Shown here piece after piece: positions 10,325 through 19,187 of a stretch of DNA of 64,000 nt. A model generated the notes under the pieces. It worked only from the letters and a program-made list of their open reading frames with translations, made no database searches and was not told the origin of the DNA. Source of the DNA: Sphingomonas desiccabilis (GTDB lineage: Bacteria; Pseudomonadota; Alphaproteobacteria; Sphingomonadales; Sphingomonadaceae); contig NZ_SDPT01000001.1 in NCBI RefSeq assembly GCF_004135605.1, positions 1,116,001-1,180,000 of the forward strand, written 5' to 3'. Position numbers and translations under genes: made by a program. Position 1 is the first letter of the stretch. Every line of letters begins with the position of its first letter.

Positions 10325-11889
10325 TGGAGTTCCCGATCCTGTCGGTGATGCTGGCGGTCCCCGCGATCGCGGCCATCGCCTGCCTGTTCGTCAAGGCGGA
10401 GGCGGCGCGCTGGATCGCGCTCTTCGCCACGCTGGTCGACTTCGCGCTGGGCATCCTGCTGTGGGCGTCGTTCGACGTCGGCGGCGCCCAGTGGCAGTTC
10501 GTTGAAGGCCCGATCAACGTCGGCGGCTTCAACTGGGCGCTCGGCATCGACGGCATCTCGCTGCTGCTGATCATGCTCAGCGTCTTCCTGATGCCGATCT
10601 GCATCGGCGCCAGCTGGAAGTCGGTGACGGATCGCGTGCCGGAATACATGGCCGCCTTCTGCCTTACCGAGGTGCTGATGATCGGCACCTTCGCGGCGCA
10701 GGACCTGCTGCTGTTCTACATCTTCTTCGAAGGTGGCCTGATCCCGATGTACCTGATCATCGGCATCTGGGGCGGGGCGAACCGGATCTACGCGTCGTAC
10801 AAGTTCTTCCTCTACACGCTGCTCGGCTCGGTGCTGATGCTGATCGCGATGATCTACATCCGCTCGACCGCCGGCACGACCGACATCCCGACGCTGATGG
10901 CGTACGACTTCCCGCCGCAGGTCCAGACATGGCTGTGGCTGGCGTTCTTCGCATCGTTCGCGGTCAAGATGCCGATGTGGCCGGTCCACACCTGGCTTCC
11001 GGACGCGCACGTGCAGGCGCCGACCGCGGGTTCCGTCATCCTGGCGGGCGTGCTGCTGAAGCTCGGCGGCTACGGCTTCCTGCGCTTCTCGCTGCCGATG
11101 TTCCCGGATGCCTCGGGCGATCTCGCCTGGCTCATCTTCCTGCTCTCGGCCGTTGCGGTGGTCTACACCTCGCTCGTCGCGCTGGTGCAGTCGGACATGA
11201 AGAAGCTCATCGCCTATTCGTCGGTCGCGCACATGGCGATCGTGACCATCGGCCTGTTCGCCTTCAACCGGCAGGGCATCGAGGGCGCGATGATCATGAT
11301 GCTCAGCCACGGTCTGGTCTCGGGCGCGCTGTTCCTGTGCGTGGGCGTCATCTACGACCGCCTGCACACCCGTGAGATCGCCCGCTACGGCGGTCTGGCG
11401 GAAAACATGCCGCGCTACGCCGTGTTCTTCCTGTTCTTCACCATGGCATCGATCGGCCTGCCGGGGACCAGCGGCTTCGTCGCCGAGTTCCTCAGCCTTG
11501 CCGGCCTCTACCAGGTGTCGACCTGGGCGGCGCTGATCTGCACCACCAGCATCATCCTGGGCGCTGCCTACATGCTCTACCTCTATCGCCGGGTCGCCTA
11601 TGGCCCGCTCGACAAGGAAGACGTGCGGGCGATGCCGGACCTGTCGGTGCGCGAGATCGCGCTCCTGGCACCGGTCGCGGCCGTGGCGCTCTGGATGGGT
11701 GTCTATCCGGAAAGCTTCATGGCGCCGATGCGCAACGACGTCACCACGCTGCTGGCCCGCATCGAACGTGCGACCCCGGCCAGCGATTCCCGACCCACCC
11801 CCGGCAACCCCGAAGCGGCTGCGGCCGCGGCGGCTGAGCACGGCGGCGAAGCGGCGCATGGCGCCCCTGCACACTCCGAGGCGCACTGA
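10321..11889 (+). CDS. nuoM: NADH-quinone oxidoreductase subunit M (proton-pumping)
   Basis: NuoM is the second antiporter-like pump subunit. The 522 residues contain about 14 hydrophobic segments with the family motifs LLFYIFFEGGLIPMYLIIG (containing the conserved Glu) and VHTWLPDAHVQAPTAGSVIL. The start is GTG at 10321 or the adjacent ATG at 10324. The last 40 residues are an Ala, Glu and His-rich hydrophilic tail beyond the normal end. The stop overlaps the nuoN ATG by one base. Confidence 0.98.
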   Translation: MMEFPILSVMLAVPAIAAIACLFVKAEAARWIALFATLVDFALGILLWASFDVGGAQWQFVEGPINVGGFNWALGIDGISLLLIMLSVFLMPICIGASWKSVTDRVPEYMAAFCLTEVLMIGTFAAQDLLLFYIFFEGGLIPMYLIIGIWGGANRIYASYKFFLYTLLGSVLMLIAMIYIRSTAGTTDIPTLMAYDFPPQVQTWLWLAFFASFAVKMPMWPVHTWLPDAHVQAPTAGSVILAGVLLKLGGYGFLRFSLPMFPDASGDLAWLIFLLSAVAVVYTSLVALVQSDMKKLIAYSSVAHMAIVTIGLFAFNRQGIEGAMIMMLSHGLVSGALFLCVGVIYDRLHTREIARYGGLAENMPRYAVFFLFFTMASIGLPGTSGFVAEFLSLAGLYQVSTWAALICTTSIILGAAYMLYLYRRVAYGPLDKEDVRAMPDLSVREIALLAPVAAVALWMGVYPESFMAPMRNDVTTLLARIERATPASDSRPTPGNPEAAAAAAAEHGGEAAHGAPAHSEAH

Positions 11890-13346
11890 TGAGCTACGCA
11901 TCCCAACTCGCGACCACCCTGCCGGAGCTCGTGCTCGCGGCCGGCGCGATCGTGCTGATGCTCGTCGCCGCCTGGGGCGGGCAGCGCTCGACCCGCGCGG
12001 TCAGCATCGCCTCCGTCTTCGTCTTGGTGGGCGCGGGCATCGCGCTCATCGGTCCGGCCTCGTCGGGTGCGACCGCATTCGGCGGCATGTATCGTGCCGA
12101 CGCCTTCGCAGCCTATGCGAAGGTGCTGATCTACGCCGCCTCGGCGATCGCGATCATGGTCGCCCCGCGCTTCTTCGCGCAGACGGCCGGCGATAACCTG
12201 AAGCCCGAATATCCGATCCTTATCCTGCTCTCGTGCACCGGCATGGGCATGATGGTGTCGGCGGGCGACATGCTGCTGCTCTACGTCGGCCTCGAGCTGC
12301 AGAGCCTTGCCGCCTATGTCCTCGCCAGCTTCATGCGCCGCGACACGCGCTCGGCCGAAGCGGGCCTGAAGTATTTCGTCCTCGGCGCGCTGGCCTCGGG
12401 CATCCTGCTCTACGGCATCAGCCTGGTGTACGGCTTCAGCGGCACGACCTTGTTCGTCGACATTGCCCAGGCCTATGCCGGCGACCTCGGCGGCGAGCGG
12501 TCGCTCGGCCTGCTCTTTGGCCTGGTGTTCGTGTTCGCGGGCATCGCCTTCAAGATGTCGGCCGTGCCGTTCCACATGTGGACGCCGGACGTGTACGAGG
12601 GCGCGCCGACCCCGGTCACCGCGTTCTTCGCCTCGGCGCCCAAGGTGGCGGCGATCGGCCTCGGCATGCGCGTCGCGATCGAGGCGATGGGCCCGGCGAC
12701 CGCCGATTGGCGCCAGATCGTGATCTTCGCCTCGCTCGCGTCGATCGTGCTCGGTGCGGTCGCGGCGATCGGCCAGACCAACATCAAGCGCCTGCTCGCC
12801 TATTCGTCGATCAACAACGTCGGCTTCGCGCTGGTCGGCCTGGCGGCCGGCACGCCGGAGGGCGTCGCCTCGGTACTGTTCTACATGGCGATCTACATCG
12901 TCATGACGCTCGGCTCCTTCCTGGTGGTGCTGCAGATGCGCGACGTCGCGGGTCGCCCGATCGAGACGATCGCCGGCTTCTCCGGTCTCTCGCGTTCGCA
13001 TCCGGGCCTCGCCGCGGCGCTCGCGATCATGATGTTCTCGCTTGCAGGCATCCCGCCGCTGCTCGGCTTTAATGCAAAGCTGGAGGTGTTCAACGCCGCG
13101 GTCCAGGCCGACCTGTTCGTGCTGGCGGTGGTTGCGGTGATCGGCTCGGTGCCGGGCGCCTATTACTACCTCCGCATCGTTAAGACGCTCTACTTCGATG
13201 CACCGGCAGAGGGCGTCGCCGTCCGCACCGATCGCTTCGAGGGCGGTCTGCTCGCGGCGACCGCCGTGTTCATCTCGCCGGTGGGCTGGTTCCTGCTCGC
13301 CCCGCTCGGCGCCTGGACCATGACGGCGGCACGGTCGCTGTTCTGA
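11889..13346 (+). CDS. nuoN: NADH-quinone oxidoreductase subunit N (proton-pumping)
   Basis: This is the third antiporter-like pump subunit, 485 residues with about 14 membrane helices. Conserved segments include YVGLELQSLAAYVLASF and FHMWTPDVYEGAPTPVTAFF, corresponding to the helix-break and half-channel residues of the family. It is the last gene of complex I proper. The stop TGA at 13344-13346 is directly overlapped by the birA reading frame, so the transcript most likely continues into birA and coaX. Confidence 0.98.
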   Translation: MSYASQLATTLPELVLAAGAIVLMLVAAWGGQRSTRAVSIASVFVLVGAGIALIGPASSGATAFGGMYRADAFAAYAKVLIYAASAIAIMVAPRFFAQTAGDNLKPEYPILILLSCTGMGMMVSAGDMLLLYVGLELQSLAAYVLASFMRRDTRSAEAGLKYFVLGALASGILLYGISLVYGFSGTTLFVDIAQAYAGDLGGERSLGLLFGLVFVFAGIAFKMSAVPFHMWTPDVYEGAPTPVTAFFASAPKVAAIGLGMRVAIEAMGPATADWRQIVIFASLASIVLGAVAAIGQTNIKRLLAYSSINNVGFALVGLAAGTPEGVASVLFYMAIYIVMTLGSFLVVLQMRDVAGRPIETIAGFSGLSRSHPGLAAALAIMMFSLAGIPPLLGFNAKLEVFNAAVQADLFVLAVVAVIGSVPGAYYYLRIVKTLYFDAPAEGVAVRTDRFEGGLLAATAVFISPVGWFLLAPLGAWTMTAARSLF

Positions 13347-14056
13347 CGACCATCCGCGTCGTCGCGGAGACCGGCTCCACCAACGCCGATCTGTCGGCGC
13401 TGGTCGGGGCCGGTCTCGCATCCGAAGGCCTGTGGCTGCGCGCCGAGCGCCAGACCGCCGGCCGCGGTCGGCTCGGCCGGCCCTGGGTCTCGCCTCCCGG
13501 CAACTGCTACGCCAGCACCGTCGTGTGTCTGCGCCCCACCGATCCGCCCGCCCCCACGCTCGCCTTCGTGGCGGCCGTTGCGCTGGACGATGCGGTGCGC
13601 GTCTATCTTCCGCAAGCGGCGGGGCTCGCACTCAAATGGCCCAACGACCTGCTGGTCGACGGCGCCAAGCTTTCGGGCATGTTGCTGGAGCGGGCAGGGG
13701 ACGCGGTCGTGATCGGCATCGGCGTCAATATCGCCCACCATCCCGATCTCGCGGACCGCGCCACCACCAGCCTCGCCGCGCACGGTGCCCCGGTGGCGCC
13801 CGACGCGTTCCTGGAGACGCTGGCGGAAGGCTTCGCGCGCTGGCTCGGCCGGTGGCGCGGGGAGGGGCTCGCGCCCATCCGCCAGCGCTGGCTCGATCGC
13901 GCCCATCCGCTCGGCACTGCGCTCACCGCGCGCCTGCCCGACGGCGGCAGCGTCACCGGGCTGTTCGACGGGCTCGATTCCGACGGGGCGTTGCTGCTGC
14001 GCTTGGCCGATGGCACGCGCCATGCCATGCACGCAGGCGACGTGCTGCTGGCCTGA
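13343..14056 (+). CDS. birA: Biotin-[acetyl-CoA-carboxylase] ligase, apparent CTG start
   Basis: BirA activates biotin with ATP and attaches it to the biotin carboxyl carrier protein. The catalytic domain is complete: ETGSTNADL near the N-terminus, the biotinyl-AMP loop [13 protein letters not shown], and [20 protein letters not shown]. There is no N-terminal DNA-binding domain, so it is an enzyme-only (class I) ligase of about 237 residues. The start is odd: no ATG, GTG or TTG lies in frame between the nuoN end and ETGSTN. A CTG overlaps the nuoN stop (CTGA) and gives [18 protein letters not shown] start at 13523 would delete essential motifs. Confidence 0.9.
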   Translation: MTTIRVVAETGSTNADLSALVGAGLASEGLWLRAERQTAGRGRLGRPWVSPPGNCYASTVVCLRPTDPPAPTLAFVAAVALDDAVRVYLPQAAGLALKWPNDLLVDGAKLSGMLLERAGDAVVIGIGVNIAHHPDLADRATTSLAAHGAPVAPDAFLETLAEGFARWLGRWRGEGLAPIRQRWLDRAHPLGTALTARLPDGGSVTGLFDGLDSDGALLLRLADGTRHAMHAGDVLLA

Positions 14057-14096
14057 CGCCCGCACGCCCGCCACGAACCAAAGGGTAGAAGCCGCC

Positions 14097-14885
14097 ATGC
14101 TGCTCGCGATCGACGCCGGCAACACCAACATCGTGTTCGCGCTGATGGAGGGCGAGGCCATCCATGCGCGCTGGCGCATCGCGACCGATCCCCGGCGGAC
14201 CGCCGACGAATATGCCGTGTGGCTGAGCCAGCTGCTCGCGCTGGAGGGCCACCAGCGTTCCGATGTCGACGGCGTGATGATCGGCACCGTGGTCCCGCGC
14301 GCGCTCCACAACCTCCAGGTGCTCGCCCGCAAATATTTCGGCACGGAGCCGGTGATCGCCGGCAGCGCCGCCGCGCCCTGGGGCTTCCCGCTCGATGTGG
14401 ACGAGCCGCAGAACCTGGGCGCCGACCGCGCGCTCAACGTCATCGCCGCCCATGCCGAGCATCCCGGCGACCTGATCGTCATCGACTTCGGCACCGCCAC
14501 CACCTTCGACGTGGTCGACTTCCGAGGTGCCTACAAGGGCGGCATCATCGCCCCCGGCATCAATCTCTCGCTCGACGCGCTGGTGACCGCGGCCGCCAAG
14601 CTGCCCCGCATCGCGATCGAGGCGCCGGCCGATTCCACCGTGATCGGCCGCAACACGGTCAGCCAGATGCACATCGGCATCTATTGGGGCTATGTCGCGA
14701 TGATCGAGGGGCTGGTCGCCCGGCTGAAGCAGGAGATCGGCCGCCCCGTGAAGGTGATCGCGACCGGCGGCCTCGCCATCCTGTTCGAACAGCGCACGGC
14801 GGTGTTCGACGTGGTGGAGGCGGACCTCACCTTGCGAGGGCTGGCGATGCTGTGGGCAAGAACCCATATAGCCGCCGAAGCCTGA
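14097..14885 (+). CDS. coaX: Type III pantothenate kinase
   Basis: CoaX phosphorylates pantothenate in the first committed step of coenzyme A synthesis; the type III enzyme is unrelated to CoaA and usually needs a monovalent cation. The 262-residue protein begins [11 protein letters not shown], with the acidic phosphate-binding loop, and contains [13 protein letters not shown] and [15 protein letters not shown], the ASKHA-fold signatures. A short AAGGG sequence lies about 11 bases before the ATG. It sits 40 bases after birA, a pairing of cofactor genes that is common in this class. Confidence 0.97.
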   Translation: MLLAIDAGNTNIVFALMEGEAIHARWRIATDPRRTADEYAVWLSQLLALEGHQRSDVDGVMIGTVVPRALHNLQVLARKYFGTEPVIAGSAAAPWGFPLDVDEPQNLGADRALNVIAAHAEHPGDLIVIDFGTATTFDVVDFRGAYKGGIIAPGINLSLDALVTAAAKLPRIAIEAPADSTVIGRNTVSQMHIGIYWGYVAMIEGLVARLKQEIGRPVKVIATGGLAILFEQRTAVFDVVEADLTLRGLAMLWARTHIAAEA

Positions 14886-14964
14886 AGAGATTTTGCAAAG
14901 TGGCACCGGCACGGTCGGGCCCCTCGTCGCGGGATGGCGGCGAGTTACCTGAAGAAAGAACCCA

Positions 14965-16602
14965 GTGACTCCCGGAAACGAACTTTTATTTGTCGCGCTC
15001 GGCGGATCGGGCGAGATCGGCATGAACGTCAATCTCTACGGAACCCAGGGCAAGTGGGTGATGGTCGATTGCGGCATCACCTTTGCCGATCCGGCCTATC
15101 CCGGCATCGACGTGATGCTGCCAGACCTCCAGTTCATCGAGGATCGCCTGGACGACCTCGTCGGCATCGTCATCACCCACGGGCATGAGGATCACATCGG
15201 CGGGCTGCCCTACCTCGCCGCCGACCTCGACGTGCCGATCTACGCCACGCCGTTCACGGCCGGCCTGATCCGCGGCAAGCTCGAGGAAGAGGGCATCGCC
15301 GACACCGTCGAGCTCAAGGTGATCGAGCGCGCCGGCAGCTTCCGCGCGGGCCCGTTCGGCTTCCGCTTCGTGCCGCTCGCCCACTCGATCCCGGAGGCGA
15401 ACGCGCTCCTGATCGACACGCCGCACGGCCGCGTGTTCCACACCGGCGACTGGAAGCTGGACAAGACCACCCTGGTCGGCGCAGCCTCTACCCCGGCCGA
15501 GCTGGAAGCGATCGGCGACGAAGGCGTGTTCGCGCTGGTCTGCGATTCCACCAACGTCCTCAACGACACCGCCTCGGGTTCCGAGGATGATGTCTATGCC
15601 GGGCTGCTCGACACGGTCGCCAGCGCGCGCGGCCGCGTCATGGTCACCACCTTCGCCTCCAACGCCGCACGCCTCTCGACGCTGGGCAAGGTCGCGCAGG
15701 AAACCGGCCGCGCCGTCTGCGTCGCCGGTCGCTCGCTCGATCGCATTCTGCGCGTCGCCCGTGCCACCGGCTATCTGACGGACTTCCCGGCGACTGTCGA
15801 CTTCGACACCGCCATGTCGATGCCCCGCAACGAGGTGCTGATCATCGCCACCGGCGGCCAGGGCGAACCGCGCGCGGCCCTCGCCCGCGTGGCGGACGGC
15901 AGCCATCAGATCAGCCTGGAGCAGGGCGACCGCGTCGTCTTCTCCTCCAAGCAGATCCCCGGCAACGAGGTCGCGATCGGCCGCATCATGAACGCGCTTG
16001 CGTTGAAGGGTGTGGAGATGATCACCGATCGCCAGGCGCACGTCCACGTGTCGGGCCATCCCGGCCGGCCGGAGCTCGCGGCCATGTACAAGTGGATCCG
16101 CCCGGATCTGGTCGTGCCCGTCCACGGCGAGGCCCGCCACCTGGCCGAGCACACCCGCTTCGCGCTGGCGCAGGGCGTGCCGGATGCGATCACGCAGCAG
16201 AACGGCGACATCCTGCGTCTGGCACCGGGCAACCCGCGCCGCATCGGCCACGCCGTGGTCGGGCGGCTCGCACTCGATGGCGACGTGATCCTGCCGGCGG
16301 ACGGCAACACCATCAACGAGCGCCGCCGTATCTCGCAATATGGCCAGATGTCGGTCGCCGTCGCGATCGACCGCCGCGGCAACCTGGTCGGCAACGCCGT
16401 GGTGCGCGCCCAGGGCGTGCCGGTCGAGGACGAGCGCGATCCCTTCCTGGAGGAAGCCGCCGACGCCGCCGAGGCGGCGGTGCGCAAGGGTGGCCGCGAC
16501 CGTGAGAAGCTGCGCGAGCAGCTTCGCCTCGCCGTCCGTCGCGTGGCGACCCGCTGGACCGGCAAGAAGCCGATCGTGGACGTGCTGCTCATCGAGGCTT
16601 GA
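14965..16602 (+). CDS. rnj: Ribonuclease J
   Basis: This is a metallo-beta-lactamase/beta-CASP nuclease with endo- and 5'-3' exoribonuclease activity in the family. The zinc motif HGHEDHIGG is clear at about residues 72-80. Further beta-CASP motifs are CDSTN, the Ser-rich KQIPGNE region, HVSGHPGRPEL and PVHGEARHL. The 545 residues include the C-terminal domain. The GTG start (VTPGNELLF) is supported by GAAGAAAGAA just upstream. The encoded protein is typical of alphaproteobacterial RNase J, which acts in rRNA and mRNA processing. Confidence 0.95.
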   Translation: MTPGNELLFVALGGSGEIGMNVNLYGTQGKWVMVDCGITFADPAYPGIDVMLPDLQFIEDRLDDLVGIVITHGHEDHIGGLPYLAADLDVPIYATPFTAGLIRGKLEEEGIADTVELKVIERAGSFRAGPFGFRFVPLAHSIPEANALLIDTPHGRVFHTGDWKLDKTTLVGAASTPAELEAIGDEGVFALVCDSTNVLNDTASGSEDDVYAGLLDTVASARGRVMVTTFASNAARLSTLGKVAQETGRAVCVAGRSLDRILRVARATGYLTDFPATVDFDTAMSMPRNEVLIIATGGQGEPRAALARVADGSHQISLEQGDRVVFSSKQIPGNEVAIGRIMNALALKGVEMITDRQAHVHVSGHPGRPELAAMYKWIRPDLVVPVHGEARHLAEHTRFALAQGVPDAITQQNGDILRLAPGNPRRIGHAVVGRLALDGDVILPADGNTINERRRISQYGQMSVAVAIDRRGNLVGNAVVRAQGVPVEDERDPFLEEAADAAEAAVRKGGRDREKLREQLRLAVRRVATRWTGKKPIVDVLLIEA

Positions 16603-16607
16603 GGATT

Positions 16608-16868
16608 ATGCGCTGGCAGTCGGCATTGGCGATCTACCTGCTGTTCTGGGTGCTCAGCGCATTCCTTGTCCTGCCGTTCGGCATGCGCACGGCGGAGGAG
16701 GCGGGCCAGCCGCATGTCCCCGGCCAAGCCGAAAGCGCGCCCGTCCAGTTCGCGCCGGGCAGGATCGCGCTGCGCACCACGATCGTCTCGGTGGTGCTGT
16801 TCGGGGTGTTCTACCTCAACTACATCTATGGCTGGCTGACGCCGGAGAACCTCGACTTCTTCAGCTAG
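16608..16868 (+). CDS. DUF1467 family small membrane protein
   Basis: The 86-residue protein has two membrane helices (MRWQSALAIYLLFWVLSAF at the start and one near residues 54-73) separated by a hydrophilic Glu and Pro-containing loop, and ends GWLTPENLDFFS. This matches the DUF1467 family, which in alphaproteobacteria often follows the RNase J gene. A GAGG sits 3 bases before the ATG; an alternative TTG at 16599 would overlap the rnj stop and add MRI. Function is unknown. Confidence 0.85.
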   Translation: MRWQSALAIYLLFWVLSAFLVLPFGMRTAEEAGQPHVPGQAESAPVQFAPGRIALRTTIVSVVLFGVFYLNYIYGWLTPENLDFFS

Positions 16869-17198
16869 GGGCGGTGCGCGGCGGCCCCCGCATACCGGCA
16901 GCCAACCGTGCTCCTGCCTACGCAGGAGCACGGTGTGACGCGAACGAGGGGGTAATGCTGCAGCACATTTCGCCGCAACCGGCCCCCACCTGGACCCCGG
17001 CCTCCGCCGGGGTACGATCACGGGCTAGGGCCGCGGCCAGATTCCGATCCCCGCAACTGGCCACCCGCTCAACCCCAAAGCCTAACCCGTACCCCGGCGA
17101 AGGCCGGGGCCCAGTTGCGATGCCGCCCGAAATTCGCGCCACGCCGGCCCCACGAGCCCGCTACCGACGCACCCCCCAGTGCGACTAAGCTCCGCCCC
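16869..17198. repeat. 330-base intergenic region carrying three dispersed palindromic repeats
   Basis: No gene is visible here. A perfect 13-base-pair stem (16905-16917 with 16922-16934, loop CTAC) starts 37 bases after the DUF1467 stop; it has no T-run and looks like a sphingomonad intergenic palindrome that could also end transcription. Further on, two imperfect 25-base copies of a CCCCGGC-CCGGGG element (16991-17015 and 17089-17113) face each other in inverted orientation. A related copy occurs at about 39286. The gap separates the nuo-rnj transcription unit from unrelated genes. Confidence 0.7.
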
Positions 17199-17885
17199 AT
17201 GACGGCATCGCACCCCCTCGACCTTCCAGCCCTCTCCGCGCTCAACGGCCGCCACGCGCGCTTCGCCGTCCTCTACGGCGCAGTCCGCCGCTACCATCCC
17301 GACTATGGCGTCTTCGCCGCGCTCGCGGACGATGCGGAGCCGAGCCTCGCCAGCCTGGCCGCGCTGGTGATCGAGCACGGCGACGTGGCCCTGCTCCAGC
17401 CGGACGCGCCTCCACCGATCTCCGGCCTCGCGGTCGTGTCCCAGGACGTCGGCGTCCAGATGGTGGCAACGCAACTTACCGATGCGAGCGCCCCAGACGC
17501 CGCGCCCATCCCGCTCGGCGACGCCGACGCGCCCGAGATGCTCGCGCTCGCCACCCTCACCGAGCCGGGCCCCTTCTTCGAAAAGACCCACCAGCTCGGC
17601 CGCTTCGTCGGCATCCGCCAGGACGGCCGCCTCGTCGCCATGGCCGGCGAGCGGATGCAGCCCGACGGCTTCACCGAGGTGAGCGGCGTCTGCACCCATC
17701 CGGACCATCGGGGCCGCGGATACGCCGCGGCACTGATGCGCCGCGTCGCCACCGGCATCCTGGAACGCGGGGACACGCCGTTCCTGCACGCCTATGCCAG
17801 CAACCAGGCCGCCATCGCCCTCTACGAACGCCTGGGCTTCCGCCACCGCCGCGAAATCCTGATGACGCGCCTCACCGCGGCCTGA
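17199..17885 (+). CDS. GNAT family N-acetyltransferase (FR47-like)
   Basis: The 228-residue protein has a GNAT domain in its C-terminal half, with the acetyl-CoA binding loop visible as GVCTHPDHRGRGYAAALM (about residues 165-182) and the typical end ALYERLGFRHRREI. The N-terminal half is a poorly conserved region like the first domain of FR47-type acetyltransferases. The substrate cannot be deduced. The ATG at 17199 is the first that leaves the repeat-rich intergenic region; a longer in-frame reading from 17115 would translate a repeat and is less likely. Confidence 0.88.
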   Translation: MTASHPLDLPALSALNGRHARFAVLYGAVRRYHPDYGVFAALADDAEPSLASLAALVIEHGDVALLQPDAPPPISGLAVVSQDVGVQMVATQLTDASAPDAAPIPLGDADAPEMLALATLTEPGPFFEKTHQLGRFVGIRQDGRLVAMAGERMQPDGFTEVSGVCTHPDHRGRGYAAALMRRVATGILERGDTPFLHAYASNQAAIALYERLGFRHRREILMTRLTAA

Positions 17886-17941
17886 ACCGCCCACTGACGC
17901 CGAGCTTGCCATTCCGCCGCCCCATGTCGGATGATCGCCCG

Positions 17942-19186
17942 ATGGCCCATCTTCGCGCGACCGTTCCGCTGGCAGTCCTGCTGCTGCTTTCCGCTCCAAC
18001 GGCCCGCGCGCAAACGACGCCCGCGGCAAAGCCGTTCGACGCCACGGCCGCCTGGGCCTCGTTCGAAACGCTGCTGCGGGAGCGCTACGGCTATTTCGAC
18101 CGGCCCGGTATAGACGGCAACGCCATCCTCTCCGCCTTCGCCGAACAGGCCCGCCGGGCACCGGACGACAAGGCCTTCATCGACACGCTCCAGCTCGTCG
18201 CGCACAATTTCGCCGACCCGCATTTCGTCGTCGGGCCGCTCGATCTCGAGGACCGGGCGGTCATCCCCACCGCCTCGGACCTGTTCGGCAGCTATGACGG
18301 CACTACGTTCCGAATCCTCGAGGTGCGGGCCGACAGCGACGCACTCGCCAAGGACCTGAAGCCCGGCATGATCGTGCGGGCGCTGGACGGCCGCTCACCG
18401 AGCGCGGCGATCGAGGCCATCACCGGCCGCCCCTTCGCGACGCTCGCCCCGACCCAGATCGACTTCGCCTTCAACATGGCGCTAGCCGGCACTCGCCGGC
18501 GCCCGCGCACGCTGGAGGTAACCGACGGGCACCGCCGCCGCAGCGTCGCACTGGCGGCGACCACCGATCAGGCCAGGCGTGTCCAGGAAGGCCCGCTGCT
18601 GAGCGTGGAGCGGCAAGGCACGCTCGGCATCCTGCGCATCCACAACTCGCTCGGCGATCAAGCCTTGATCGCACAATTTGCGCAGGCGCTGGCGAGCCTC
18701 GCCGACACGACCACGCTGCTGATCGACCTGCGCAACACGCCCAGCGGCGGCAACACCAGCGTCGCGCGCGGCATCCTCGGCCATTTCGTCGATCACGAGC
18801 GGCCCTATCAGGTGCACGTCATCCCCTATGAGTCCCGCGTGCTCGGGCCGCCGCGCCGGTTCGCGGAATATGTCGCCCCGTTCGGGGCGCGCTACGCCGG
18901 CAAGGTCTATGTCGCCGGCGGCCGATGGACCGGCAGCATGGGGGAGGGGCTGATGATCGGCTTCGACGCGATCGGCGCCACCACCGTGGGCAGCGACCTC
19001 GGCGACCTGCTCGGCGCGCTGAGCAACGAGACGATCGATGGCTCCACCGCCAAGGTCGACCTCGGCACCGAGCAGCTCTTCACGGTCGACGGTCTCCCCC
19101 GCGAAGCCTATCGCCCCCGCCTGTACCTTCCCCGTGCCGAGCGCGACGGCAGCCACGATCCCGTGCTGGCGGCCATCCCGCGATAG
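17942..19186 (+). CDS. Exported S41 (tail-specific protease)-like protein, probably degenerate
   Basis: From ATG at 17942 the protein begins with a good signal peptide ending near TARAQT; an ATG at 17924 would add six residues. The fold is suggested by a PDZ-like middle region (LKPGMIVRALDGRSPSAAI) and by LLIDLRNTPSGGNTSVARGIL, the segment that in S41 proteases precedes the active site. The nucleophile position may be the Ser of WTGSMGEGLM, but the usual catalytic Lys in the following GxxTxGK segment is absent (TTVGSDLGDLLG instead). It may therefore be an inactive or differently active family member. The gene ends one base before a convergent MFS gene. Confidence 0.65.
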   Translation: MAHLRATVPLAVLLLLSAPTARAQTTPAAKPFDATAAWASFETLLRERYGYFDRPGIDGNAILSAFAEQARRAPDDKAFIDTLQLVAHNFADPHFVVGPLDLEDRAVIPTASDLFGSYDGTTFRILEVRADSDALAKDLKPGMIVRALDGRSPSAAIEAITGRPFATLAPTQIDFAFNMALAGTRRRPRTLEVTDGHRRRSVALAATTDQARRVQEGPLLSVERQGTLGILRIHNSLGDQALIAQFAQALASLADTTTLLIDLRNTPSGGNTSVARGILGHFVDHERPYQVHVIPYESRVLGPPRRFAEYVAPFGARYAGKVYVAGGRWTGSMGEGLMIGFDAIGATTVGSDLGDLLGALSNETIDGSTAKVDLGTEQLFTVDGLPREAYRPRLYLPRAERDGSHDPVLAAIPR

Positions 19187-19187
19187 G

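Noticed and set aside
16905..16934. Hairpin read as a standard rho-independent terminator
   Set aside because: The stem is perfect but no T-run follows on either strand; kept only as a palindromic repeat with possible terminator activity.
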